From positions 1-64,000 of the forward strand of contig NZ_FNHH01000022.1 in assembly GCF_900103545.1 (NCBI RefSeq): DNA of 64,000 nt, written 5' to 3'. Source of the stretch: Daejeonella rubra (lineage in GTDB: Bacteria; Bacteroidota; Bacteroidia; Sphingobacteriales; Sphingobacteriaceae). Positions 1 through 8,211 of this stretch are shown here, one piece after another. Made by a program: the position numbers and the translations under genes. A model generated the notes under the pieces. That model searched no databases, had not been told where the DNA came from, and worked only from the letters and a program-made list of their open reading frames with translations. Each line of letters starts with the position of its first letter. Position 1 is the stretch's first letter.

Positions 1-59
1 GAATCCTTCAGAATAACAACGGGTTTTCTTGATTTGCTGTAAATTTGCTTTCATATAAC

Positions 60-76
60 TTGACTTTTATGGTCAA
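60..76. promoter_or_regulatory. Small inverted repeat of unknown role
   Basis: TTGAC and GTCAA half-sites 7 bp apart lie in the non-coding stretch before the first gene. The nearest complete gene ends here rather than starting here, so any target would lie outside the window to the left. It is short enough to be chance. Confidence 0.15.
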
Positions 77-100
77 CCTATATCAGGGACGTACATTCAT

Positions 101-193
101 CCTTACTCTTTGCTCCTTGTTCTTTGCTCCCTGAAAAAGCGTGAATCCAATAGAATAATTCAAAGCCAGACAACTGACAACAGAAAACTTATG
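101..193. repeat. Heptad-array element, empty (array-core-array)
   Basis: Positions 101-135 are five 7-bp units with consensus CYTTGYT. Positions 166-193 are four units close to ACNGACA. Between them is a 30-bp core (136-165) containing CAATAG at 148-153. The last heptad (187-193) contains the stop codon of the reductase gene on the minus strand (189-191). The two arrays use different heptads. There is no ORF of its own here. The same architecture recurs around 8.7, 25.2 and 25.7 kb, so I treat this as an element without a gene. Confidence 0.6.
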
Positions 194-1280
194 ATAATGC
201 AGGATAATCCGTATACCCCCTGGCACCTGGCGTATAAAATGTTGACTGATCAGCCTGATTCAATGGAGCATCCGTTTCAAAACGTTTCACCAGGTCCGGA
301 TTCGCAATAAATGGAACACCAAAAGCAACCAGATCCGCATCACCATCCTCTAGCACTTTGATAGCAGTTTCCTTCGTAAATCCTTTATTGATTATAAGTG
401 TGCCTTGATATAATGGCCTGAAATGTTTGGCAACTTCCGTTACGGCAAAGGTTATATGATCAACCGGAGCAAAAGGCTCAGTTAAATGTATATAGGCAAG
501 TCCATATCCATTCAGGCGATCAATTATATAATCGAAGGTTGGAATAGTAAGTTCATCCATGGTCATCCCCATAATGCCATGCATGGAAGGATTAAAACGA
601 ACGCCTACCCTATTCATATCAATAACTTCCTTCATTTGATCAAGCGTTTCAAACAAAATACGGCTTCTGTTTTCAATACTGCCACCATAATTATCTGTCC
701 GGTGATTGGAGGTTCCATTAAAAAACTGATGAAATAAATAGCCATTTGCAGCATGTATTTCAACCCCGTCAAACCCTGCTTTTAAAGCATTGGAGGCTCC
801 ATTTTTAAAATCCAGAATAGTTTGCTGAATATCTTCCACTGTCATTTCCTTTGGAGTGACTGTGTCTACAAATCCATTGACGGTATATGACTTTTCATTC
901 GGGTTAATTGCCGAAGGCGCATGCGGTAATTCTCCATTGTGAAAATCAGGGTGCGACAATCGGCCAACATGCCATAATTGAGCGAAGATCTTACCTCCCT
1001 TTACATGAACAGCTTCTGTAACCAGTTTCCAGCCTTCTACCTGGGCATCAGAATAAATACCCGGCACATTGATATAACCTACGGCCTTTGTACTCACAGG
1101 AGTACCTTCAGAAATGATCAGCCCGGCTGTGGCACGCTGTTCATAATATTCAGCAGTTAAGCTTGTCGGTAAATTACCCTGATTGTCTGAGCGGCTTCTG
1201 GTCAAAGGCGCCATAACCATTCTGTTTTTAAGTTCCAGGCCAGACATAGTATATGCTGTAAATAGGATTGATTTATCCAT
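189..1280 (-). CDS. Old Yellow Enzyme family alkene reductase (NemA-like)
   Basis: FMN-dependent NAD(P)H oxidoreductase of the Old Yellow Enzyme family, predicted cytosolic, reducing activated C=C bonds such as N-ethylmaleimide or enones. The 363-residue protein has the family length and a TIM-barrel pattern. The N-terminus carries MAPLTRSR, the usual FMN-contacting segment. The substrate-binding pair is H176/N179 followed by Y181, the usual proton donor, in the motif HAANGYL, and the RTDNYGGS loop follows at about 194-201. The His/Asn pair rather than His/His resembles yeast OYE and many bacterial alkene reductases. The start ATG is at 1280. The gene stands alone on the minus strand downstream of katG, but a terminator at about 1312-1347 separates them. 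The physiological substrate cannot be read from the sequence. Confidence 0.93.
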   Translation of the reverse strand: MDKSILFTAYTMSGLELKNRMVMAPLTRSRSDNQGNLPTSLTAEYYEQRATAGLIISEGTPVSTKAVGYINVPGIYSDAQVEGWKLVTEAVHVKGGKIFAQLWHVGRLSHPDFHNGELPHAPSAINPNEKSYTVNGFVDTVTPKEMTVEDIQQTILDFKNGASNALKAGFDGVEIHAANGYLFHQFFNGTSNHRTDNYGGSIENRSRILFETLDQMKEVIDMNRVGVRFNPSMHGIMGMTMDELTIPTFDYIIDRLNGYGLAYIHLTEPFAPVDHITFAVTEVAKHFRPLYQGTLIINKGFTKETAIKVLEDGDADLVAFGVPFIANPDLVKRFETDAPLNQADQSTFYTPGARGYTDYPALS

Positions 1281-1311
1281 TATAGATTGTTTTTGTTATT
1301 ATGAGTACTAT

Positions 1312-1347
1312 TAAATAAAAGAGGTGGCCTGATAAAGACCACCTCTC
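1312..1347 (-). terminator. Rho-independent terminator of katG
   Basis: An 8-bp perfect stem (1320-1327 with 1339-1346), extended by one mismatch and one more pair, is followed on the minus strand by a T-rich run at about 1312-1319. It lies 55 bp past the katG stop codon. Confidence 0.8.
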
Positions 1348-1401
1348 TAAAATATTTAGCTTTATCTGGAAGACTCTTCTGCCTGCCAAAAAGCTTATCA
1401 A

Positions 1402-3624
1402 TTATGCCAGATCGAAACGATCAAGGTTCATCACTTTTGTCCATGCTGCTGCAAAGTCCTGAGCGAACCGCTCCTTATAATCGGCAGATGCATAAACTTC
1501 TGCAAGGGCACGTAACTCAGAATTCGAACCGAAAATAAGGTCGAAACGAGTTCCAGTCCACTTGATATCTCCTGTCACACGATCGCGGCCTGTAAATGTA
1601 TCCCTTGAATCAGATGAGGTCTCCCATTTAGTGCTCATGTCAAGTAAGTTGACAAAGAAATCATTACTAAGCGTTTCAGGATTCTTAGTGAAAACACCAT
1701 GCTGGCTACTGTATGTATTTGCATTAAGAACACGCAGTCCGGCAACTAAAACAGTCATCTCGGGTGCTGTCAGAGTAAGCAACTGAGCTCTGTCTAACAG
1801 CATTTCTTCTGCATAGCGATCAATTACCGGCTGATTTACATGATTGCGGAATCCGTCAACCTTAGGTTCCAAGAATGCGAATGAATCTACATCGGTTTGC
1901 TCCTGCGTAGCATCCGTACGACCCGGAGTGAATTGAACTGTCAGATTCTGATCAGCTTTTTTCGCAGCAGCTTCAACACCTGCAGTTCCACCTAAAACAA
2001 TCAGATCTGCTAAAGAAACTTTCTTACCTCCAGATTGCTGGCTATTAAATTCTGCCTGAATACCTTCAAGAGTTTCTAAAACTATAGCAAGCTTTGCTGG
2101 CTGGTTAATCTGCCAGTCTTTCTGCGGAGCAAGTCTGATACGTGCACCATTTGCGCCACCGCGCTTATCAGAACCGCGGAAAGTAGAAGCAGAAGCCCAT
2201 GCGGTTGAAACCAACTGAGAGATAGACAATCCTGAATTAAGGATTTTAGCTTTTAGGGCTGCAATGTCCTGATCGTCAATTAGTATATGATCAACTGCGG
2301 GTAGTGGATCTTGCCAGATAAGAGTTTCCGCAGGAACCTCTTTACCAAGGTAACGGGAAACTGGTCCCATATCACGATGTGTTAATTTGAACCATGCTTT
2401 CGCGAAAACATCTGCAAACTCAGCAGGGTTTTCGTGGAAACGTCTTGAAATTTTTTCATAGATCGGATCAACTCTCATGGCCATATCCGCAGTAGACATA
2501 AAAGGAGCATGTCTTTTTGATGGATCATGAGCATCAGGAACTAAATCTGCAGCTGCACCATCCTTTGGAGCCCATTGATTTGCACCGGCAGGACTTTTTG
2601 TCAGCTCCCACTCAAAGCCAAATAACATATCAAAGTAACTGTTATCCCAAGTAGTTGGAGTTGGAGTCCAGGCACCCTCTAAACCACTGGTAATGGCATC
2701 AACACCTTTTCCTGTACCGAATTTACTGATCCAGCCTAATCCTTGTTCTTCAATGCCTGCACCTTCAGGTTCAGGACCAAGAAGCGCAGCATCACCTGCC
2801 CCGTGAGTTTTACCGAATGTATGTCCGCCAGCAACTAAAGCTACAGTTTCTTCATCATTCATTGCCATCCGGGCAAATGTTTCGCGAATATCTCTTGCTG
2901 AACCCGATGCATCAGGATTTCCGTTAGGTCCTTCCGGATTCACATAGATCAGACCCATCTGCACAGCTCCAAGTGGATTATCCAGTTGACGATCACCTTT
3001 GTAGCGCTCATCGCCTAACCAGGTAGACTCAGGACCCCAATAAATATCTAATTCCGGCTCATAAACATCTTCGCGACCACCTGCAAAACCAAAGGTCTCA
3101 AAACCCATCGATTCGAGGGCACAGTTACCTGTAAGGATCATCAGATCTGCCCATGAGATTTTGCGTCCGTATTTTTGCTTGATCGGCCAAAGTAAACGGC
3201 GTGCCTTATCCAGGTTTCCGTTATCAGGCCAGCTATTCAGGGGTGCAAAACGCTGAGTTCCGGAAGAAGCACCACCACGACCGTCACCCACGCGGTAAGT
3301 ACCCGCACTATGCCATGCCATACGAATAAAGAAAGGTCCATAATGCCCATAATCTGCTGGCCACCAATCCTGAGAATCGGTCATCAATGCAAAAATATCT
3401 TTCTTTAAAGCATCAAGATCAATGCTCTTAAACTCTTCTGCATAATTAAAATCCTTACCGTAAGGGTTTATCAAAGGCGAATTCTGATGCAGCATTTTCA
3501 GGTTTAGCTGATTTGGCCACCAATCTGCATTGGAGAGAGTTCCGGCTGCCGTATGCCTGTGAGATGCTGCCAGGAATGGGCATTTCCCTGCATCAGATGA
3601 TGTGCTATGATGTGTATTTTCCAT
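1402..3624 (-). CDS. katG: Catalase-peroxidase KatG
   Basis: Bifunctional haem catalase-peroxidase (EC 1.11.1.21) that removes hydrogen peroxide, cytosolic. At 740 residues it has full family length, with the usual duplicated halves. The distal haem pocket is visible as R101, W104 and H105 in RMAWHSAGTYR, and the proximal His is H268 in GGHTFGKTHGAG. The residues that form the Met-Tyr-Trp catalase adduct are present: W104, Y227 in GLIYVNPEGPNG and M253 in FARMAMND. The C-terminal half is haem-free in this family and keeps its fold motifs. Upstream lies a -7-like box (TAAATTTG read on the minus strand, 3653-3660) and a perfect palindrome at 3692-3709 that could be a peroxide-sensing operator. 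It is transcribed alone and ends at a clear terminator. Confidence 0.97.
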   Translation of the reverse strand: MENTHHSTSSDAGKCPFLAASHRHTAAGTLSNADWWPNQLNLKMLHQNSPLINPYGKDFNYAEEFKSIDLDALKKDIFALMTDSQDWWPADYGHYGPFFIRMAWHSAGTYRVGDGRGGASSGTQRFAPLNSWPDNGNLDKARRLLWPIKQKYGRKISWADLMILTGNCALESMGFETFGFAGGREDVYEPELDIYWGPESTWLGDERYKGDRQLDNPLGAVQMGLIYVNPEGPNGNPDASGSARDIRETFARMAMNDEETVALVAGGHTFGKTHGAGDAALLGPEPEGAGIEEQGLGWISKFGTGKGVDAITSGLEGAWTPTPTTWDNSYFDMLFGFEWELTKSPAGANQWAPKDGAAADLVPDAHDPSKRHAPFMSTADMAMRVDPIYEKISRRFHENPAEFADVFAKAWFKLTHRDMGPVSRYLGKEVPAETLIWQDPLPAVDHILIDDQDIAALKAKILNSGLSISQLVSTAWASASTFRGSDKRGGANGARIRLAPQKDWQINQPAKLAIVLETLEGIQAEFNSQQSGGKKVSLADLIVLGGTAGVEAAAKKADQNLTVQFTPGRTDATQEQTDVDSFAFLEPKVDGFRNHVNQPVIDRYAEEMLLDRAQLLTLTAPEMTVLVAGLRVLNANTYSSQHGVFTKNPETLSNDFFVNLLDMSTKWETSSDSRDTFTGRDRVTGDIKWTGTRFDLIFGSNSELRALAEVYASADYKERFAQDFAAAWTKVMNLDRFDLA

Positions 3625-3691
3625 ATTATTATTATAAGTATTCTTTCTAACACAAATTTAAGATAATATCTGGTCAAAGGACTTCAATAAA

Positions 3692-3709
3692 ATCTATATA
3701 ACTATAGAT
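3692..3709. promoter_or_regulatory. Palindrome upstream of katG, possible operator
   Basis: Perfect 7-bp inverted repeat ATCTATA / TATAGAT with a 4-bp spacer, 68-85 bp upstream of the katG start and upstream of a -7-like box. CTAT/ATAG half-sites recall OxyR-type operators, but the spacing is not the classical one, so the regulator is not identified. Confidence 0.35.
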
Positions 3710-3860
3710 AAAATTGATATATACAGGGAATATTATAGACTCGTCAAATAGATTTTAAAGAAGGATTTGACATTTAAAATCTAACCATTGCTTTAATAAC
3801 ATGATTTTCAGAATCCAACTATCTATCAAAATTATCAGCTATTTAATCAAACTGAATTGA

Positions 3861-4028
3861 ATGAGTAATATAGTCATCAGGGGCAACCAGGCCTATTTAC
3901 ATGGATGGAATTACGTGGTCAAAATCCAAACTGGTAAAGTTTCTGCTACCTATACCTACATTTCCTGTGACTACACTTTGAAATACTCATATCAGATTTC
4001 CACAAATTTTGAACCTGATCCGAATTAA
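3861..4028 (+). CDS. Possible 55-residue hypothetical protein
   Basis: An open frame from ATG 3861 to TAA 4028 encodes 55 residues rich in alternating aromatic and polar residues (AYLHGWNYVVKI, YTYISCDYTLKYSYQI), a pattern that would suit beta strands. No ribosome binding site or clear promoter is seen and I recognise no family. It sits in the spacer between divergent katG and the tRNA-Asn terminator. The aromatic periodicity is the only support, so it may be chance or a gene remnant. Confidence 0.25.
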   Translation: MSNIVIRGNQAYLHGWNYVVKIQTGKVSATYTYISCDYTLKYSYQISTNFEPDPN

Positions 4029-4072
4029 GCTTAAAGCTTCGCTTTCTTCTTACTGGGTGAACAGTCCATAAA

Positions 4073-4110
4073 CGACAAAAACCTCTTTAGAATTAACTAA
4101 AGAGGTTTTC
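4073..4110 (-). terminator. Terminator downstream of tRNA-Asn
   Basis: A perfect 13-bp stem (4078-4090 with 4097-4109) around a 6-nt loop, ending in a T run on the minus strand. It lies just 3' of the tRNA gene. Confidence 0.85.
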
Positions 4111-4116
4111 TGCTTG

Positions 4117-4190
4117 CTCCCAAGCCTGGACTCGAACCAGGGACCCTCTGATTAACAGTCAGATGCTCTAACCAGCTGAGCTACTTAGGA
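4117..4190 (-). tRNA. tRNA-Asn (anticodon GTT)
   Basis: The minus strand folds as a full cloverleaf of 74 nt. It has a 7-bp acceptor stem (4184-4190 with 4118-4124, one G-T pair), a D arm with AGCTCAG and GGTTAGAGC, an anticodon loop with GTT (complement of 4154-4156), and a T arm with the GGTTCGAGTCC loop. The discriminator is G and CCA is not encoded. The variable loop is short, as expected for a class I tRNA. Confidence 0.96.
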
Positions 4191-4202
4191 ATTTCTGGTT
4201 AT

Positions 4203-4221
4203 GAAACCATCTGGTGGTTTC
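4203..4221. promoter_or_regulatory. Small hairpin between tRNA-Asn and the PfkB kinase
   Basis: GAAACCA and TGGTTTC form a 7-bp stem around a 5-nt loop, 13 bp upstream of the tRNA 5' end. It could be part of the tRNA promoter region or an operator. No function can be assigned. Confidence 0.25.
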
Positions 4222-4297
4222 GTCCCTTTCGGGAGTGCAATATTCGGGATTTTAAATTATTTATGCAATATTTGTGTGAAATTTTTTTTAAATAAAT

Positions 4298-5218
4298 ATG
4301 AGTTTAGTAATTATTGGGTCTGTTGCCTTCGATGCAATTGAAACTCCTTTCGGTAAAACCGACAAAATAGTGGGCGGAGCGGCCACATACGCAAGTTTAG
4401 CAGCATCCTACTTTTATAAGAAAGTTAAAATTGTTGGAGTGGTTGGTGAAGATTTTCATCAGGAAGACATCCAAAACTTCAACGATCATGGTATAGATAC
4501 AGAAGGTTTGCAGATAAAAAAGGGAGAAAAATCATTTTTTTGGTCAGGAAAATACCATAATGACATGAACAGTCGTGATACATTGGTCACAGAATTGAAT
4601 GTTCTTGGTGATTTTGACCCGATCATTCCTGAGAACTATCAGGATTGTGAATTCCTGATGCTTGGTAATTTAACCCCACAGGTTCAGCAAACTGTGATCA
4701 ATCGCATGAAGAACCGCCCGAAGCTGATCGTTTTGGATACCATGAACTTCTGGATGGATATTGCACTTGATGATCTTCTTGCTGTAATTAAAAACGTAGA
4801 TGTTTTAACCATAAATGATGCTGAAGCAAGGCAATTGTCCGGTGAGTACTCATTGGTCAAAGCTGCGAATAAGATCATGGCTATGGGACCTAAGTATCTG
4901 ATCATTAAAAAAGGCGAGCACGGCGCCTTATTATTTAATGAAGACCTTATATTCTCTGCTCCTGCATTACCCCTTGCTGATGTATTCGACCCAACCGGAG
5001 CAGGAGATACTTTTGCTGGCGGATTTATCGGATACCTGGCTCAGGTTGACACGATCAATTTCAATAACATGAAAAATGCTATCATTTTTGGGTCTGCATT
5101 AGCCTCTTTCTGTGTCGAGAAATTCGGAACAGAACGCATCAAAAATCTAAGCGAAGAAGAAATTCAGGCAAGAGTTCAACAGTTTGTAAAACTGAGCAGC
5201 TTTGTGATCGAAAAATAG
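4298..5218 (+). CDS. PfkB family carbohydrate kinase
   Basis: Predicted cytosolic ATP-dependent kinase of the ribokinase/PfkB superfamily; the sugar or nucleoside substrate is unknown. The protein is 306 residues. An N-terminal GGAATYAS segment (26-33) is the first PfkB signature region, and DPTGAGDTFAGGFIG (231-245) is the second, holding the anion hole and catalytic base D237. TINDAEARQLSG (171-182) matches the usual NxxE region with a TxNDxE variant, and KKGEHGALL (204-212) precedes the ATP site. It is preceded by the oppositely oriented tRNA-Asn and followed by a strong terminator, so it is probably monocistronic. Similar stand-alone kinases in Bacteroidota are usually annotated only as sugar kinase. 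Confidence 0.88.
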   Translation: MSLVIIGSVAFDAIETPFGKTDKIVGGAATYASLAASYFYKKVKIVGVVGEDFHQEDIQNFNDHGIDTEGLQIKKGEKSFFWSGKYHNDMNSRDTLVTELNVLGDFDPIIPENYQDCEFLMLGNLTPQVQQTVINRMKNRPKLIVLDTMNFWMDIALDDLLAVIKNVDVLTINDAEARQLSGEYSLVKAANKIMAMGPKYLIIKKGEHGALLFNEDLIFSAPALPLADVFDPTGAGDTFAGGFIGYLAQVDTINFNNMKNAIIFGSALASFCVEKFGTERIKNLSEEEIQARVQQFVKLSSFVIEK

Positions 5219-5242
5219 AATGTAATAGATCTTCAATATCAA

Positions 5243-5274
5243 GGGTACTTCATTTAATTGAAGTACCTTTTTTT
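5243..5274 (+). terminator. Rho-independent terminator of the PfkB kinase gene
   Basis: A 9-bp stem (5244-5252 with 5259-5267) with a 6-nt loop is followed by seven T residues on the plus strand, 25 bp past the stop codon. Confidence 0.88.
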
Positions 5275-5312
5275 GTGGGTAAAAATTCTCAACCCCTATT
5301 CATCAAACCACT

Positions 5313-5375
5313 CTCAGACCTCATACCTCAGTCCTCATACCTCAGACAACAGACAACTGACAACAGATAACCAAT
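5313..5375. repeat. Heptad tandem array, empty
   Basis: Nine consecutive 7-bp units in perfect register. The first five follow CTCANAC and the last four follow AACNGAC, so the unit family switches inside one array at 5348. It ends 4 bp from the stop codon of the cytochrome b5-like gene (5380-5382). The AACNGAC units match the right-hand array at 166-193 and are the reverse complement of the GTTATC/GTTGTC family at 8682-8737. There is no coding capacity. Confidence 0.7.
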
Positions 5376-5379
5376 TCCC

Positions 5380-5616
5380 TCAAACCAACTTCCCAACCAC
5401 CTTAAACTTCGAAAACACCGTCTCCGTATGTGGTGCATCCTTAAGTTCGTCTGTCAGGTCCTGCCCTGCCCAGTGTTCATAATGCTTGCCATTTTTCCAT
5501 AAGCGACTTTCGCTGACATCATAGATAATACCATTTAAGGCTACCCATATTTCAGGTTTATCCTGTCCGTTTCGAAGAGCAAGGTATGACCTGCTATATT
5601 CAGGTAAGGTGATCAT
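5380..5616 (-). CDS. Small cytochrome b5-like haem/steroid-binding protein
   Basis: A 78-residue protein that is nearly all one cytochrome b5-like domain. It has a beta segment WVALNGIIYDVS (24-35), then a WKNGKHYEHWAGQDLT stretch with candidate haem-ligand histidines, and a C-terminal FSKFKVVGKL. It resembles the compact predicted haem/steroid-binding proteins of COG4892. No signal peptide or membrane segment is seen. Its ATG overlaps the stop codon of the upstream lycopene cyclase gene by 4 nt, so the two are translationally coupled. This suggests a role linked to carotenoid or lipid redox chemistry, for example electron supply to a hydroxylase; that role is inference. A heptad array starts almost immediately after the stop codon. 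Confidence 0.85.
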   Translation of the reverse strand: MITLPEYSRSYLALRNGQDKPEIWVALNGIIYDVSESRLWKNGKHYEHWAGQDLTDELKDAPHTETVFSKFKVVGKLV

Positions 5617-6296
5617 GCAGTTAACTTTCCCTTTTTTCTGAAATATTCAAACAGAAGAATATTGATCAATAACATAGACATCGAGTAGAAATGATCTTCC
5701 AAAGGAATGGTTCCCACTCTGAATGCCATATTCTCAGCATCGTTATACATTACAATAGGAATGGAGGTGAGTATTCCATTGACAATATAGAAAGGTAACA
5801 GGGAAACCAGATAGGCTAAATAAAATCGGCTTAGTATGCTGCTTTTTATAACAAATTCAGCAACTATTAACACTGCTGCCAGCAAACCGAATGTGATCAG
5901 TGTATATACCCTGTCATAAAACAGGAAAAGCATCAGGACTGACAATCCGATTAGTACATAACTAATATAAGCTGAGAAGCGCTGTAAAAGGTCTTTCCTG
6001 ACATAGAAATTAAGGCATTCGTATACAAAAATACAGGCGAAGGGAACCGTAACGAAAAAAAGTATCTCCTCCAAAGGAAGATTGAGGATATAAAACCCAA
6101 TAATATATTCAGGATTAAAAGACCATACCCCGTAAACCGTGAATATATAATCCCATAAAAGAAACAGGAGTCCGGTTATGAAAAGTCCCGGGAAAATAAA
6201 CTTCCAGCTTTTAAAAAATTGTACCCGCTTATCAAATGAAAGAATGATCGGAAAAAATATAGTTAAAAAATTGATCAGCAGATAGGCAAATTTCAT
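5613..6296 (-). CDS. crtYcd: Lycopene cyclase, fused CrtYc-CrtYd type
   Basis: Integral membrane lycopene cyclase that forms the beta-ionone rings of beta-carotene. The 227-residue protein has six to seven hydrophobic helices and two tandem copies of the heterodimeric-type cyclase domain. The hallmark PxE(E/D) motif occurs twice: PLEEILFF at 73-80 in the first half and PLEDHFYS at 198-205 in the second. In actinobacteria these halves are separate CrtYc and CrtYd proteins; Bacteroidota and archaea often have the fused form. The downstream cytochrome b5-like gene overlaps by 4 nt. Upstream, after a 213-bp spacer with a hairpin, is an ECF sigma factor, and crtZ lies 1.9 kb further upstream on the same strand. 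Phytoene synthase and desaturase genes are not in this window. Confidence 0.88.
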   Translation of the reverse strand: MKFAYLLINFLTIFFPIILSFDKRVQFFKSWKFIFPGLFITGLLFLLWDYIFTVYGVWSFNPEYIIGFYILNLPLEEILFFVTVPFACIFVYECLNFYVRKDLLQRFSAYISYVLIGLSVLMLFLFYDRVYTLITFGLLAAVLIVAEFVIKSSILSRFYLAYLVSLLPFYIVNGILTSIPIVMYNDAENMAFRVGTIPLEDHFYSMSMLLINILLFEYFRKKGKLTA

Positions 6297-6411
6297 GCAT
6301 AAAATTAAGTATTCTTATCCATTAGCACCCATTAAGCGGTTAAAAAAGCTTCGCATTGGCTATAAAAGCTAATTCTTTTATGTGTAAATCAAATACTACC
6401 ATGGCAGAAGC

Positions 6412-6439
6412 AGGCCGGGAGGAAAAACCTCCCAGGCCT
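6412..6439. terminator. GC-rich hairpin, possible terminator after the sigma factor gene
   Basis: An 11-bp stem with a single bulged base (6412-6422 with 6428-6439) and a five-A loop. It lies 70-100 bp downstream of the sigma factor gene and upstream of the lycopene cyclase gene. The minus strand has no strong T run after it, so it may be an attenuator or RNA stabiliser rather than a full terminator. Confidence 0.4.
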
Positions 6440-6509
6440 TTGAACAAAAAATAAGAGAAAATCAATAGCACTGAGAAAAACATGGTTCTTTAGTTGAACA
6501 ATTCAGGCA

Positions 6510-7043
6510 CTAATTCAGATATACCAGCTTATTAACTTGAGGATTATAATCATCCAATGATTTTTTCAGAAGTTTTCTTGCCACATGGATTCGTGTTTTA
6601 ACAGTTCCAATCGGAATTGTTAAATGCTCAGCGATCTCATGATATTTATGCCCGTCAAAATACATGGAAAAGGGAACATAATATTCATCAGAAAGTTTTT
6701 CAAGTGCAGTTCTGATATCTTCCATGATAAATTTTGATTCCCCAAGATTTTTACTGGCACTATACATTAGATTTGAATAAGGAATATCATCTGACTGGAT
6801 CACCATAGTTCCTATCTTAACATAACGCCGATATTTATTAATAAAGGTGTTTTTCATGATGGTATATAACCAGCCTTTCAGGTTTGTACCTTCCTTAAAC
6901 TTATTGCAATACGATAAAGCCTTCAATATCGTATCCTGAACCAGATCATTTGCATCCTCACTATCATGAGTAAATCGGAGAGCATAAAGTTTTAATGATT
7001 CGGCCTGACGTGTGACCATGGTGTTAAATTCAATGGTAGTCAT
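6510..7043 (-). CDS. ECF-type RNA polymerase sigma factor
   Basis: Sigma-70 family factor of the extracytoplasmic-function type. Region 2 is at about residues 10-80 (LYALRFTHDSEDANDLVQDT and the -10 recognition stretch GWLYTIMKNTFINKYR), and region 4 at about 115-165 (YHEIAEHLTIPIGTVKTRIHVARKLL), a typical helix-turn-helix. I chose ATG 7043 (177 residues). The frame stays open to 7121, but that adds 26 residues unlike sigma factors. No anti-sigma gene with a membrane segment is adjacent. It lies between murB and the lycopene cyclase gene. Sigma factors next to carotenoid genes are common in Bacteroidota and could link pigment synthesis to light or oxidative stress; this is inference here. Confidence 0.88.
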   Translation of the reverse strand: MTTIEFNTMVTRQAESLKLYALRFTHDSEDANDLVQDTILKALSYCNKFKEGTNLKGWLYTIMKNTFINKYRRYVKIGTMVIQSDDIPYSNLMYSASKNLGESKFIMEDIRTALEKLSDEYYVPFSMYFDGHKYHEIAEHLTIPIGTVKTRIHVARKLLKKSLDDYNPQVNKLVYLN

Positions 7044-7192
7044 GTTGTTTAGCTTAGATGTTAGTACTCTGAAACACCGCGAAAATCGGTTTTCAATTAG
7101 AAGACATACTAAATAAAACAAATGCTGTGCCTGATTTGAACCTAAGCTAAATTCTGTAAAGGGTTCTGTTAGGATTGTATACTAATTGCACA

Positions 7193-8206
7193 CTATATGA
7201 CATTAACTTCCCGCTCAAGCCGAATTCCGAACCTTGAACTGACACTTTCTATAATGGTGGCAGAAAAGCTGAAAATCTCATTTCCAGTGGCTTTCCCATG
7301 GTTAACAAGTACTAAAGCCTGATTTTTCCAGGTACCTGTATTACCCACAACTTTCCCTTTCCAGCCACAATGCTCAATAAGCCAGCCTGCTGAGATCTTT
7401 ACAAATCCCTCACCTGCAGGGAAATGAACGATGTCCGAAAAATGGGACTGTAACTGTCTGAATTTCTCAACCGGTATTACCGGATTCTTGAAAAAACTTC
7501 CCGCATTACCAATAGTAGCTGGATCTGGTAGCTTACTTACACGGATATGGGATATCACCTGGGATACGTCCTTTATACTTGGTTTAGCAATACCGCGGTC
7601 ATGTAATTCTTCAATAATTGCTCCATACCTAACATTAGGCTTAAATATTCCGGAAAGCTTAAAGGTAACTTCCGTGATGATAAACAATCCTTTTAAGGCT
7701 GATTTAAACACGCTATCGCGGTAGCTGAAACCACAATCCTGCTTACTGAACACTTTGATATTACCCGTTGAAATTTCAAATGCTCTGCAGGAATGAAAAA
7801 TATCCTGAAGCTCAACACCATAAGCGCCAATATTCTGAATGGGCGATGCCCCAACTGAACCGGGTATCAGGCTCAGGTTTTCAATTCCCGCAAATTCGTT
7901 ATTTACACAGTAATTCACCAGATCGTTCCATACAACACCTGCTCCGGCTGTGACAAAAATACCATCACTCTGAACTTCAGCTTTTAATCCCTGAATTTTA
8001 ATATGCACGACTAAACCTTTGAAATTACCGGTAAAAAGCATATTACTGCCCCCTCCCAACACCAATCTCGGGCAATTCTTCCACTGCTCATCAGAAAATA
8101 ATAATTTGAGATCATTTTCATCTTCAATGTCGACAAACCAGGCTGCATTCGCTTCTACCCCGAAAGTATTCAGTGCTTTAAGTGGAAAATTTTCAAGTAC
8201 CTGCAT
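7193..8206 (-). CDS. murB: UDP-N-acetylmuramate dehydrogenase MurB
   Basis: Cytosolic FAD enzyme that reduces UDP-GlcNAc-enolpyruvate to UDP-MurNAc in peptidoglycan synthesis (EC 1.3.1.98). The FAD-binding domain shows LVLGGGSNML and the segment NLSLIPGSVGASPIQNIGAYGVE. The catalytic region has FSYRDSVFK and NAGSFFKNP, whose Ser is the proton donor, and a C-terminal Glu in LEREVNVI. About 337 residues matches the longer type I (E. coli-like) form. The frame opens at a TTG at 8215, which overlaps the crtZ stop codon; I prefer ATG 8206, 5 nt after that stop. It is therefore tightly coupled to crtZ, an unusual neighbour for a cell-wall gene. Confidence 0.95.
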   Translation of the reverse strand: MQVLENFPLKALNTFGVEANAAWFVDIEDENDLKLLFSDEQWKNCPRLVLGGGSNMLFTGNFKGLVVHIKIQGLKAEVQSDGIFVTAGAGVVWNDLVNYCVNNEFAGIENLSLIPGSVGASPIQNIGAYGVELQDIFHSCRAFEISTGNIKVFSKQDCGFSYRDSVFKSALKGLFIITEVTFKLSGIFKPNVRYGAIIEELHDRGIAKPSIKDVSQVISHIRVSKLPDPATIGNAGSFFKNPVIPVEKFRQLQSHFSDIVHFPAGEGFVKISAGWLIEHCGWKGKVVGNTGTWKNQALVLVNHGKATGNEIFSFSATIIESVSSRFGIRLEREVNVI

Positions 8207-8211
8207 ATAAA

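Noticed and set aside
110..310. Plus-strand 66-residue frame at the left end
   Set aside because: It reads through a heptad array and then the antisense strand of the reductase gene. Composition is not protein-like.
6401..6454. 17-codon plus-strand frame over the GC-rich hairpin at 6.4 kb
   Set aside because: Very short, its codons are simply the hairpin arms, and there is no ribosome binding site. The hairpin explains the sequence better.
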